Below are positions 53,018-62,262 of a DNA stretch of 64,000 nucleotides, one piece after another (positions within the stretch are counted from its first letter, which is position 1; every line of letters starts with the position of its first letter). The stretch is from Candidatus Hydrogenedens sp. (GTDB taxonomy: Bacteria > Hydrogenedentota > Hydrogenedentia > Hydrogenedentales > Hydrogenedentaceae). Position numbers and translations under genes: made by a program. The notes beneath the pieces were generated by a model. The model had not been told where the DNA came from and searched no databases. It saw only the letters and a program-made list of their open reading frames with translations. Location of the stretch: the NCBI GenBank assembly GCA_035361075.1, contig DAOSBX010000007.1, forward strand, positions 42,048 through 106,047, in the 5' to 3' direction.

Positions 53018-53060
53018 TATTACTGCAGTCTGTAAAAGACTGCAGTAATATTTTTTTTTC
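53018..53060 (+). terminator. Rho-independent terminator of the HU-like gene
   Basis: A perfect 14-bp inverted repeat (53018-53031 with 53037-53050; core ACTGCAGTCT) and a 5-base loop, directly followed by nine T residues (53051-53059). It lies 31 bp after the HU-like stop codon. Confidence 0.93.
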
Positions 53061-53082
53061 AGGAATAAATATGGTGATATTG

Positions 53083-53091
53083 TGGTATAAT
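53083..53091 (+). promoter_or_regulatory. Extended -10 promoter candidate for the C25 peptidase
   Basis: TGGTATAAT (TGnTATAAT) lies 44 bp before the ATG at 53136 and just after the terminator of the previous gene, where a new promoter is needed. No clear -35 box, which extended -10 promoters can lack. Confidence 0.4.
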
Positions 53092-53135
53092 TTTAATAGG
53101 AATGTAATTTGTAAGAAGGAGTAAGAGTTGTTCGG

Positions 53136-56100
53136 ATGTTATATAAAAAAGAATGTTTAATCGGTTGTATATGTCTTTTTTTTATTTTCTCCTATGATGC
53201 TTCAACAGAAGTTCATATTCAATCGACGCCTCTTGTTTCAGGTTGTGATATAAATATACAATTGGTTTCAGATATAGAGATAAAAGAGCAGAATATCGAT
53301 AAACAGATATTTTCTCGTCTGGAAATCTGTGATATGGGTATAGAGGGTTCTGAAGGTTATCCTGAAATTCCAGTATTGCGTCGATTGATAGAAGTTCCAG
53401 TTAATGTGAAAAATGTATCTTTTGTCTACGAAGTTATATCTATTAAAGAAGAGAAAGAATTGCTTTATCCTGTTTATCCAGTTCAACCTCCATGGGAAAA
53501 ATCTATCGGTAAAGAAAAACCTAAATTTATTATCTATTCCAGTGCATACGAACAAGGAAAAGAATATGGAAGAGAGACCATAACCCTTGAGCCTTTCGGG
53601 GTAGTCCGTGGAAAGAATTTATACCAAATTTCATATTACCCAATTCATTATATTCCTTCAGAAAATAAAATATTTTTAAGACGTAATGTAAATATTTCCG
53701 TTCGCTGGGATAATGCCAAGTCTCTAAAGGTACGAGATAAAAAGTATGAATCAAAATACGTTGATGATTTATGGAAGCCTTTGATAGTAAATAATCTTTC
53801 TGATACAAGTAAAGAGAAAATAGAAAGTAACTACACAATACCGACAGGAATGCTCGTTATCGTAGGGTCTAATTTTATTAATAGTAGCAAACTGAATGAA
53901 TGGATACAATGGAAGACACAGAGGGGTTTTATAATAACAGTTAAGAATGTAGCAGATATTGGATTAAATTCGACATTAATTCGAAACTATATAAAACAGG
54001 CTTATGAAAGTTGGGAAATTCCTCCTTCATTTGTAGTTTTAGTAGGCGACGCAAATTATATACCTGCACAGCAAGGTTATGCTTATTATAATCCTGTTAC
54101 TGATTTATATTATTCGGTTGTAGATGGTGATGAATACTATACACCCGATTTATGGATTGGTCGGATCAGTGCATCTACAATAGCGAATTTAGATAATGCT
54201 ATTAATAAAATTCTTCAATATGAAAAGGCACAATGGGCACTATCCACACCTTGGTATTTAAAGGCTTCTTTTTTAACAGGTGTTGACCATTATGAAGTGA
54301 CCGAGCAAACGCATAATTATGTGATAACGAATTATTTTTCGCCTAAAGGTTTCGCTACACAAAAATTATATACAGTAACATATAATGCAACTACTTCTGA
54401 TGTCTTGTCAGCTATTAATGAGGGGAGGGGTTGGATTGTCTATTCGGGGCATGGTTCTGAAACCGAATGGCAAGACGGGCCTGCAATTACGCAAGATAAT
54501 TTAAATTCTTTATCTAATACAGTATATCCTTGGGTATTGAGTTTTGCATGCGAAACTGGTCAATTTGGAAGACCTGAATGTTTTGGTGAAACATGGCAAC
54601 GGGTTCCAGCTGGAGGTGTGGGATTTTTCGGGAGTTCAGAATCTTCATATTGGGATGAAGACGATGTATTGGAAAAATATATTATTCAAAGTTTTTTTGA
54701 GAATAAAACATGGACGGCTGGAATGATACTTGCAGGTAAATTAAAATTCTTTAATTTTTACGGCAATATAGGTACAACACAATATTACTTTGAGATGTAT
54801 AATATTTTGGGAGACCCCTCTACTGAAATATGGATAGGGGAGTTACAGAACCCTGTTATAAACTATAATATATCTGTAAGTCCCGATGGATTGCCATTCC
54901 CCTTATATATTGAATGGGAAAATGCCTCTGCAACTTTGAGTAATTCTACGACATTATTTGGGGCTGGTTTAACTGTGTTTGGAAACAATTTAATTCAGTT
55001 ATCTCCTCCGGGACTTGTTCCTACGCTTACTCTAACCGTAACAGGGAATCCAATTTATCCGATTCAGGTAGAGATTCCAGTTGTACCGGGGTCTGATGGG
55101 AGTGTTATTTGGGACAAGTCAGTATATACCGCTTCATCTCTTGCGATGTTGACGCTTTCAGATGCTGACTTGGCAGGACAACAATCAATAGACTTGTCAA
55201 TAACATCGACAAGTGGTGATTCGGAACAGATGCAATTAATTGAAAAAGAAATACCAGGTTTGTTTCAGGGAACAATTCAATTAACTACAACTAACACGGG
55301 ACAAAATGATGGAATGCTATCTGTTATCCATGAAGGAATAATTTCCGCAGAATATTATGATGAACATACAGATGAAGGGATTTCACAGATAAAAGTTGCA
55401 GAAGCCAATATAGATGCATTTCCACCAGAATTACTACAATTAAACGCTTTTCCTTCAACTCGGAGTTCTGAATTTCAGATTCAAACAAATGAAAATAGTA
55501 ATGTCAGATTTGAGTATGGATTGCTTTGTTCTACTCCTTTCCCAAATCATGAAGAGTCGATAATGTGGACTACAGACCATAAAATTTTACTAACAGGACT
55601 AACTCCAGATACGAAATATTTTTACAGGGTTACTTTAGTTGACCGTGCTGGAAATAGTTATACCAGTGATTGTTCGTTTTTCCAGACTCTCATGCAACCT
55701 GATTATTTTACATATAATTATCAAAGCACCATAGTTGATACAGTCCCTATTTCTTACAATCGGATTGTTTTTACACCTGATAATTCACCTGATTATTATT
55801 CGGCATGTAAGGAAGATGTAACTAATTTTATGAGAGATACAGGAAACGCAACTCCTATAACATTGGGGGATGATAGTTTTTATTTTCTTGAATTTCCATT
55901 AGGCACCAAAGTTTATCTATATGGTACTGAATATACAAGTTGTTATATTGGAAGTAATGGTTATTTGACCTTTACAAGAGGTGATAATGACTATGACGAA
56001 TCATTAGAAAGGCATTTTTCTATCCCGAGAATATCGCTGTTTTTTGATGATTTAAATCCATCAGCAGGTGGTTCTGTTATCTATCAATTTGAAAAAGATG

Positions 56101-56753
56101 CTTTTATTGTTACTTATTATCAAGTGATGCGATATGGCTCAGGAGAGGTAAATACACAGGTGGAGTTATTTTATGACGGTAGAATTGCAATTACATGGCT
56201 TAATTGTATGAGTTCAAGTTTTATTGCAGGATTGTCAAGTGGAAATGGAGTTCCTGAAAACCTTGAGATATCGGACTTTTTGACGTATGAGGAATGTAAG
56301 GTATTGGAAGGTTCAAATGAGGGAATTTTAGAGGGGGAAGGGATTGTCGAGGGGAGCCAAGAAGGGGAAGGAATTATAGAAGGAACGACAGAGGGAATAG
56401 TGGAGGGTGAAGGAGTGCTGGAAGGTGAGGGAATAATCGAGGGATTTACAGAAGGTGAGTATATTTATTATTATTCAGCAGATCTGAATCGGGATGGATA
56501 TCTTAACCTTTCAGAACTGTTGCGAGTTGTTCAGTTTTTTAATATGGAAGGTTATTATTGTGATATAAATAACGTTGAAGATGGATACTCTCCTGGTATT
56601 GGTGATGACCATGAATGTGCACCTTATTCAGCAGATTATAATCCACAAAACTGGAAAATTGAGTTTGATGAATTACTCCGTGTTATTCAAATTTATAATT
56701 CGGGTAGATATTATCCATGTCCAGGACAAAGCGAAGATAATTTCTGTTTTTAA
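53136..56753 (+). CDS. Secreted gingipain-like (C25) cysteine peptidase with EG-linker and dockerin-like C-terminus
   Basis: 1205-residue exported protease. Signal peptide at 1-22; propeptide-like region to about 225; C25 catalytic domain about 230-575 with the dyad His439 (YSGHGSETEW) and Cys472 (SFACETGQF). The 33-residue separation equals that of RgpB His211/Cys244. Next are beta domains, including a fibronectin-III-like part (LTGLTPDTKYFYRVTL). A Gly-Glu-rich linker of repeated (I/V/L)xEGEG units follows (about 1060-1107), then two dockerin/EF-hand-like motifs (DLNRDGYLNLSELLRVVQFF; FDELLRVIQIYN). No type IX secretion tail is seen. AAGGAG lies 14 bp before the ATG. Confidence 0.9.
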   Translation: MLYKKECLIGCICLFFIFSYDASTEVHIQSTPLVSGCDINIQLVSDIEIKEQNIDKQIFSRLEICDMGIEGSEGYPEIPVLRRLIEVPVNVKNVSFVYEVISIKEEKELLYPVYPVQPPWEKSIGKEKPKFIIYSSAYEQGKEYGRETITLEPFGVVRGKNLYQISYYPIHYIPSENKIFLRRNVNISVRWDNAKSLKVRDKKYESKYVDDLWKPLIVNNLSDTSKEKIESNYTIPTGMLVIVGSNFINSSKLNEWIQWKTQRGFIITVKNVADIGLNSTLIRNYIKQAYESWEIPPSFVVLVGDANYIPAQQGYAYYNPVTDLYYSVVDGDEYYTPDLWIGRISASTIANLDNAINKILQYEKAQWALSTPWYLKASFLTGVDHYEVTEQTHNYVITNYFSPKGFATQKLYTVTYNATTSDVLSAINEGRGWIVYSGHGSETEWQDGPAITQDNLNSLSNTVYPWVLSFACETGQFGRPECFGETWQRVPAGGVGFFGSSESSYWDEDDVLEKYIIQSFFENKTWTAGMILAGKLKFFNFYGNIGTTQYYFEMYNILGDPSTEIWIGELQNPVINYNISVSPDGLPFPLYIEWENASATLSNSTTLFGAGLTVFGNNLIQLSPPGLVPTLTLTVTGNPIYPIQVEIPVVPGSDGSVIWDKSVYTASSLAMLTLSDADLAGQQSIDLSITSTSGDSEQMQLIEKEIPGLFQGTIQLTTTNTGQNDGMLSVIHEGIISAEYYDEHTDEGISQIKVAEANIDAFPPELLQLNAFPSTRSSEFQIQTNENSNVRFEYGLLCSTPFPNHEESIMWTTDHKILLTGLTPDTKYFYRVTLVDRAGNSYTSDCSFFQTLMQPDYFTYNYQSTIVDTVPISYNRIVFTPDNSPDYYSACKEDVTNFMRDTGNATPITLGDDSFYFLEFPLGTKVYLYGTEYTSCYIGSNGYLTFTRGDNDYDESLERHFSIPRISLFFDDLNPSAGGSVIYQFEKDAFIVTYYQVMRYGSGEVNTQVELFYDGRIAITWLNCMSSSFIAGLSSGNGVPENLEISDFLTYEECKVLEGSNEGILEGEGIVEGSQEGEGIIEGTTEGIVEGEGVLEGEGIIEGFTEGEYIYYYSADLNRDGYLNLSELLRVVQFFNMEGYYCDINNVEDGYSPGIGDDHECAPYSADYNPQNWKIEFDELLRVIQIYNSGRYYPCPGQSEDNFCF
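56309..56460 (+). repeat. EG-rich degenerate repeat coding the peptidase linker
   Basis: About 150 bp of purine-rich sequence made of variants of GAGGGNGAAGGAAT, encoding alternating EGEG and (I/V/L)(I/V/L)EG units between the peptidase body and the dockerin-like end. It is a likely site of length variation. Confidence 0.8.
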
Positions 56754-56842
56754 TTTTGTAGATTGATAGTGGATGGGGAAATAGGTTAAATTAGTAAAAG
56801 ATGTTTATGTCTTTATAATTATAAAAACATTAGTCTGTTATT

Positions 56843-58864
56843 ATGTTAAATAAAGAACGAATATTCCATACACGTGAAATATCTATATTATCTTTTAATG
56901 AGCGGGTTCTTCAGGAAGCGGAAGATTCTCGAAATCCTCTTTTAGAACGATTAAAATTCCTTGGAATTTTTTCCTCTAACATGGATGAATTTTTTAAGGT
57001 TCGTGTAGCAAGTGTTAAAAGGAGGCTTGAATTAGGTGAACAAAAAATGGCGTATCTTCTTGAAGTTATTGGTGATTTTTCTCGAGAATTGGATGAACGT
57101 TTTAGACAAGCCTATCAGACGATTACTGAAGAATTAGCAAATTATGGAATTCGAATATTAACTCATGAAGAGTTAAAAGAATTATCCCCATCTGAATTAC
57201 AATGGCTTTCAGAATATTTCCAAGAAAATATACTTCATACCCTTGTCCCTATTTTATTGCAAGAAAAAGTTCCTTTACCACCTATTATTGATGGGGCTAT
57301 CTATTTTGCAATACAAATGAACATCCAAAAAAACAAAAAATATGCTATTCTTGAAATTCCGTCCGTTTTGCCCCGTTTTATAGAACTACCAAGTGGTAAT
57401 ATTTCATACATTGATGATGTTATTCGTTTATTTCTTAATGATGTGTTTTATATTTTTCCTTATGATGATATTGAAGCGTATGAATTCAAAATATCAAGGG
57501 ATGCGGAGTTAGATATTGACAATGATTTTTCAGAAGGTTACATCCGTAAGATGCGAAAGGTGCTGGAACAGCGTAAAGGGGGAAGACCTACTCGGTTTCA
57601 TTATGATGAGCAAATGCCGAGAAAATTATGTAAAAAACTCCTGAAAGAATTAAAAATTTCGGAGGAAGATACTGTCATTGCGGGTGGGCGTTATCATAAC
57701 ATGAAAGATTTAATAAATTTCCCTGCACGAAGGCAAGATTTACTTTTTGAACCTTTGCCTCCTGTTGAACATCCAGTTCTTAGTAGAACATCAAAACTGA
57801 TATTGGATATTGTGGAAAAACAGGATATTTTGCTTACATATCCCTATCAATCGTTTGACCATGTGATTCGTTTGATACGTGAGTCTGCAATTGACCCAGA
57901 TGTTGAAGAAATAAAAATTACTATTTATCGTGTGGCTAATCAATCTCGAATCGTAAATGCTTTAATTAATGCTGCAAGGAATGGTAAGAAGGTTTTTGCT
58001 TCGATAGAACTTCAGGCAAGATTTGATGAACAACATAATATCCAAATTGCAGAGCGATTAGCAGAAGCAGGTGTGCGTGTTGCTTATGGTGTTCCTCCTA
58101 TGAAAGTCCATGCAAAATTTCTATTTATAAAAAGGAAAGGCAAGAAATTTGTCGCACTATCGACAGGTAATTTTAATGAGAAAACAGCAAGACAATATGT
58201 AGATAGTATTTTACTTACTTCAAATGTACAGATAGCAGAAGAAGTTGAAGAAGCGATACGATTATTAGATAGAACGTCGGGATTGCCTCCATTAAAAGCA
58301 CCTGATTTTGAACATATTTTAGTTTCACCTTTTACACTTCGCAAATCGCTAAATAGGCTTATAAACCGTGAAAAAGAAAAAGGGTCTGAAGGTTATATTT
58401 TGTTGAAGGTGAATCATCTTACCGATACGAAGATTATAAAAAAACTAAAAGAAACAGCAGATGCGGGAGTTCATATTGATTTGATTGTTCGTACTACTTA
58501 TGCTATGCCTGCACATGCTAATATTTATGCGATTTCTATCTTGGATCGCTTTTTGGAGCATCAACGTATCTATATTTTTGGTAGAGGTGCAAATGCGGAT
58601 GTATATTTTTCATCAGCAGATTTAATGGAACGAAACCTTGATTATCGAGTTGAATCTGCATTCCCTATACTTAATCCTGAACTTAAACAGCAAGTACTCA
58701 AAATGGTATCTTTTCAAATACAGGATAATGTAAAGGCAAGAATATTAGATGAACGACAGACAAACCGTTATGTTGAACATGGTAAGGGAATAATTCGTGC
58801 TCAATATGCCACTTATCAATATTTCTCTGATTATTTAACTTCTTGTGAGTCACATTTGGAGTAA
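56843..58864 (+). CDS. ppk1: Polyphosphate kinase
   Basis: 673-residue PPK1, reversibly transferring the terminal phosphate of ATP to polyphosphate. N-terminal helical domain with ERVLQEAEDSRNPLLERLKF and FSSNMDEFFKVRV; catalytic phospholipase-D-like half with the phosphorylated His423 in PPMKVHAKFLF, ALSTGNFNEKTARQYVD, and the second site FLEHQRIYIFGRG with SSADLMERNLDYRVE. Length is normal. A recognisable ribosome-binding site is missing before the ATG, and TATAAT occurs shortly upstream, so a short or leaderless mRNA is conceivable. It is convergent with the nitroreductase gene. Confidence 0.96.
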   Translation: MLNKERIFHTREISILSFNERVLQEAEDSRNPLLERLKFLGIFSSNMDEFFKVRVASVKRRLELGEQKMAYLLEVIGDFSRELDERFRQAYQTITEELANYGIRILTHEELKELSPSELQWLSEYFQENILHTLVPILLQEKVPLPPIIDGAIYFAIQMNIQKNKKYAILEIPSVLPRFIELPSGNISYIDDVIRLFLNDVFYIFPYDDIEAYEFKISRDAELDIDNDFSEGYIRKMRKVLEQRKGGRPTRFHYDEQMPRKLCKKLLKELKISEEDTVIAGGRYHNMKDLINFPARRQDLLFEPLPPVEHPVLSRTSKLILDIVEKQDILLTYPYQSFDHVIRLIRESAIDPDVEEIKITIYRVANQSRIVNALINAARNGKKVFASIELQARFDEQHNIQIAERLAEAGVRVAYGVPPMKVHAKFLFIKRKGKKFVALSTGNFNEKTARQYVDSILLTSNVQIAEEVEEAIRLLDRTSGLPPLKAPDFEHILVSPFTLRKSLNRLINREKEKGSEGYILLKVNHLTDTKIIKKLKETADAGVHIDLIVRTTYAMPAHANIYAISILDRFLEHQRIYIFGRGANADVYFSSADLMERNLDYRVESAFPILNPELKQQVLKMVSFQIQDNVKARILDERQTNRYVEHGKGIIRAQYATYQYFSDYLTSCESHLE

Positions 58865-58891
58865 AGACATTATATAAACTCTTTACTATTT

Positions 58892-59383
58892 TTAAAATAC
58901 GTTCCAATGTAAAACGTCAGAGAGACTCCTTTTAGAAGGAGAGGGAATAACAGCAGGATAGCCGATAGCAATTAAACTCACTAATTTATAATGAGGAGGA
59001 ACATTTAGTAATTTCAGGATAACATCACAGTAAGGTTTTTTATCCCCAGCTACCCAGCATGAGCCCAAGCCCAATGCATTTGCTGAGATGAGGATATTTT
59101 GTGTAGCTGCTGAGCCATCTTCAATATAGTATTTTGTATCTTTACAAATCACAGCAATACATGCTCCAGCTTCACTAATAAATTTGCCATGGTCAGTAGT
59201 TTCGGCAACTTTTCTTTTTAATTCTTTGTCAACAATAACGATAAATTCCCATGGCTGTTCATTTCTTGCAGTGGCAGAGAGTCGTCCACAATCAATCAGT
59301 GTTTCCAGCAATTCTTTTGGAACCTCTCTATCTATGTATTGTCTTACAGAACGACGTGTTTTAATTGCCTCAATAGCATCCAT
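58892..59383 (-). CDS. Nitroreductase family protein
   Basis: 163-residue FMN-dependent oxidoreductase. The start MDAIEAIKTRRSVRQYIDRE is typical, followed by SATARNEQPWEFIV (FMN phosphate/ribityl site) and LGLGSCWVAGD in the second half. It is on the short side of the family but complete. AAGGAGG precedes the ATG. It is the last of four minus-strand genes after deoC, 30 bp away. The substrate is unknown. Confidence 0.9.
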   Translation of the reverse strand: MDAIEAIKTRRSVRQYIDREVPKELLETLIDCGRLSATARNEQPWEFIVIVDKELKRKVAETTDHGKFISEAGACIAVICKDTKYYIEDGSAATQNILISANALGLGSCWVAGDKKPYCDVILKLLNVPPHYKLVSLIAIGYPAVIPSPSKRSLSDVLHWNVF

Positions 59384-59413
59384 AATATTCCTCCTTATCG
59401 TTCTAAATTATTA

Positions 59414-60079
59414 TTAAAGCGGGGCATCTTGTAATATATCCAAACTGGTGCTTGTTCCTATTCGGTTTGCACCTGCCTCTATCATGGTTACTGCCTCACC
59501 ATAGGTTCGTATACCTCCTGCTGCTTTAACGCCGAGTAAATTTCCAACAGCTTTCCGTAACAGTTGAACATCCTCAACAGTGGCTCCTTTTATTCCGTAT
59601 CCAGTTGAAGTTTTCACAAATGAGGCTCCTGTGCGTATTGCCATTTCACAAACCGCTACTTTCTCATCAGTACTTAAATAACTTGTTTCTAAGATAACTT
59701 TTACGGGTACATTTTTAGCTGTTTTTACAATGGCTGCAATCTCTTTTTCTACATAGGCTGTATAGCCTGATTTAAGAGCACCAATATTAATGACCATATC
59801 AATTTCTTGTGCCCCATTGCGGATAGCTTCTTCTGTTTCGAGTACTTTAACATGTGCTGTTGTGGCACCAAGAGGGAAACCTATACAAACGTCGACTTTT
59901 ATTGGGGTATCCTTTAACAACTGAGCACATAATTTTGTCCATGTTGGATTAACACTTACAGAACAGAAATTATTTTCTTTTGCTTCTTCACAAAGGATTC
60001 GAATTTCATCCTCTGTAGCATGGGGTCGAAGTAAAGTATGATCTATCATTTTTGCTAATTCGTGTCTTTTAATAACCAT
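59414..60079 (-). CDS. deoC: Deoxyribose-phosphate aldolase
   Basis: 221-residue class I aldolase that cleaves 2-deoxyribose-5-phosphate to glyceraldehyde-3-phosphate and acetaldehyde. Active-site residues visible: Asp94 (EIDMVINIG), Schiff-base Lys156 (FVKTSTGYG) and Lys185 (GVKAAGGIRT). Start MVIKRHELAKMIDHTLLRPH is normal for the family. It is 30 bp downstream of the SDR gene. No other nucleoside-catabolism gene is seen here. Confidence 0.95.
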   Translation of the reverse strand: MVIKRHELAKMIDHTLLRPHATEDEIRILCEEAKENNFCSVSVNPTWTKLCAQLLKDTPIKVDVCIGFPLGATTAHVKVLETEEAIRNGAQEIDMVINIGALKSGYTAYVEKEIAAIVKTAKNVPVKVILETSYLSTDEKVAVCEMAIRTGASFVKTSTGYGIKGATVEDVQLLRKAVGNLLGVKAAGGIRTYGEAVTMIEAGANRIGTSTSLDILQDAPL

Positions 60080-60109
60080 ATCTAAATCTATTTCCTATTT
60101 AGTTGTATA

Positions 60110-60889
60110 TTATAATCTCAACACACTGAAACCGCCACTAATTTCAAAAATAGAACCTGTCGCATAATCAAACAAACCATCTGCTATGGCTTTAACACAT
60201 TTCCCTATGTCTTCTGGAGTTCCCCATCGTTTTTGAAGAAGCAGACCTTCTTGAATTAGTTTGTCGTATTTTTCCTTTACAGGTTCTGTCATATCTGTCA
60301 TGATAATTCCTGGGCGAATTTCAAAAACAGGGATGTTATATTCAGATAAACGGACTGCATATAATTGAGCAGTCATGCTGAGACCTGCTTTGCTTATACA
60401 ATACTCTGCTCGGCTTGGTGATGCAGTATTTGAAGAGATGCTTGTTATAAAAATAATCCGTGGGTTATATGGTATCTGTTTTTTTTCTATCCGTGTCTGT
60501 ATCATTCGCTTGGCTATTTTTTGAGTGAAGAAGAAAGGTCCTCGTAAATTTGTGCTTAATACATGGTCGTAACTTTCAGGGATACACTCTAAAATATCCA
60601 TGCGACGTTCAGGAGCAATTCCTGCATTATTTACTAATAAGTCGATTTCAGGAAGATTATGAACTTCTTTTAAAAACCAATCATCCTGTTCTTTAAGATG
60701 TTCGATATTTAAAGAAAAAGGATAACACTTTACTTTATATTTTGTTTCAATTTCATCTTTTAATTTTTCAAGCCCTTGTGGACTTCGGGCAATAGCAATA
60801 ATATTATATCCATTTTGTGCCAAAATCGAGGCTATCCCTTTCCCAATACCTCTGCTGGCACCTGTAATTAACGCAGTTAGGTTATTCAT
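60110..60889 (-). CDS. Short-chain dehydrogenase/reductase
   Basis: 259-residue SDR, NAD(P)H-dependent. Cofactor motif TGASRGIGKGIA, then LVNNAGIAPER, catalytic Ser in FITSISSNTASPS, and YxxxK as YCISKAG. The C-terminal GSIFEISGGFSVLRL resembles 3-oxoacyl-ACP reductase-like SDRs, but the neighbours do not indicate fatty-acid synthesis. The frame runs to a GTG at 60895; I prefer the ATG at 60889, two codons later, because the AGAG upstream is better spaced. It lies between lysA-like and deoC genes. Confidence 0.9.
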   Translation of the reverse strand: MNNLTALITGASRGIGKGIASILAQNGYNIIAIARSPQGLEKLKDEIETKYKVKCYPFSLNIEHLKEQDDWFLKEVHNLPEIDLLVNNAGIAPERRMDILECIPESYDHVLSTNLRGPFFFTQKIAKRMIQTRIEKKQIPYNPRIIFITSISSNTASPSRAEYCISKAGLSMTAQLYAVRLSEYNIPVFEIRPGIIMTDMTEPVKEKYDKLIQEGLLLQKRWGTPEDIGKCVKAIADGLFDYATGSIFEISGGFSVLRL

Positions 60890-60909
60890 GGTCACATCTC
60901 TTTATGTAT

Positions 60910-62163
60910 TTATAATTCATTTTGAATCATCTGTTCCAATGTTTGGAATTTGCGTATCCACTCGTAATCAAATGGACCTTTCCTGAGGATTTCTCCACAT
61001 TCAGGAAAGGAATTGTAGTTTTTGCAGGATTGACTGGAACAATAAGCACCGGCACCTTCGACAACCAAAGCGTCACCAATGGTAGCCTCTTTTAACATTC
61101 GTGGCTCTAAACTTTCAGGGTCACCTCGTTGTGGAGTAAAGATGTCTCCACTTTCGCAACAATGTCCTGAAACAATGTAAGGATATTCTCCTTGTGAAGC
61201 ATTATTATGCTTAGATACGAGTACAAGTGGGTGTAATGCACCATACATTGATGGGCGGACATTTTCAGTCATTCCAGAATCAACTTTGATAAATCGGTAA
61301 CCTGAAGGTCCTGTATCAACCACATCAATTACACTACAAATTAAAGAACCAGCAAGTGCCACTAAATATGTTCCTGGTTCAATTTCAAGATGAAGTTTTC
61401 TACCATATTTTTTTTCAAACTCATAAAAGGAGGGAAGGATTCTTTTACCTATTTCTTGTAGATTTGCAGTTTTTTCATCAGCCATTCTTGCGACTTTGTA
61501 TCCACCTCCAAGACTAAGACGAGTTACATCTGGCATCTTACTTGCTGTATCTAATGCTAAATGAGCACAATGAACCCATACCTCAGGGTCAGAACCAGAA
61601 CCAATATGTGTATGTAAGCCAGTGATTTTTAAGTTATATTTATTCGCAACTTCATACACCTTGTCCAAATATTCATGCCAAATTCCGAAACTTGATGACG
61701 GTCCTCCGACGTTAGTGCGATTAGAAGAGCCTGAGCCTAATCCAGGATTTATTCGAACACTCACTTCTGTTCCGGGGAACATTTCTCCATATATTTTTAA
61801 TTGTTGGAGAGAACATGCATTAAATAAAACGCCCTTCTCTACGAACATTTTGAGATTTATAGGGAGTTGCTGTGCTGTTATTTGTATATGTTGAGGGGGA
61901 ATACCAGCACGAAGAGCCCTTTCTGCTTCATATTCACTACTGGCATCTATATGTAATCCCCACTTGTGAAATTTCTGCAGAATTTTGCGAGTAGGTAGTG
62001 CTTTCATTGCAAAACGAGCGGTAAAACCAAAGGCATGGGGAAATGATAAAACTTCTTGAGCCGATTTAAACATACTTTGTTCATCGTAAACAAAAATGGG
62101 GGTTCCATAGTTTTCCTGAATATGCAATACTTCTTCCTCAGATAAGAAAAACAACTGTTCCAT
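60910..62163 (-). CDS. Diaminopimelate decarboxylase-like PLP enzyme
   Basis: 417-residue fold-type III decarboxylase, probably converting meso-diaminopimelate to lysine. PLP-lysine in FTARFAMKALPT, HIDASSEYEAERAL, GLHTHIGSGSDPEVW, SLGGGYKV, EPGTYLVA, then the active-site Cys in GHCCESGDIFT and the final GAYCSSQSCKNYNSFP. The end differs from common LysA (Cys-rich GAYCSSQSCKNYN in place of GAYxxxMxSNYN), so a related amino-acid decarboxylase is possible. GAGG precedes the ATG. It is the first gene of a four-gene minus-strand operon. Confidence 0.85.
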   Translation of the reverse strand: MEQLFFLSEEEVLHIQENYGTPIFVYDEQSMFKSAQEVLSFPHAFGFTARFAMKALPTRKILQKFHKWGLHIDASSEYEAERALRAGIPPQHIQITAQQLPINLKMFVEKGVLFNACSLQQLKIYGEMFPGTEVSVRINPGLGSGSSNRTNVGGPSSSFGIWHEYLDKVYEVANKYNLKITGLHTHIGSGSDPEVWVHCAHLALDTASKMPDVTRLSLGGGYKVARMADEKTANLQEIGKRILPSFYEFEKKYGRKLHLEIEPGTYLVALAGSLICSVIDVVDTGPSGYRFIKVDSGMTENVRPSMYGALHPLVLVSKHNNASQGEYPYIVSGHCCESGDIFTPQRGDPESLEPRMLKEATIGDALVVEGAGAYCSSQSCKNYNSFPECGEILRKGPFDYEWIRKFQTLEQMIQNEL

Positions 62164-62262
62164 TTTTTACCTCATCTTTTTAGTTGGGATGTTAATATAA
62201 ATTTCGATATTATTTATGTGTAATATGATAAGAATAAAATAAAGTGATAAGATTTTACAACG

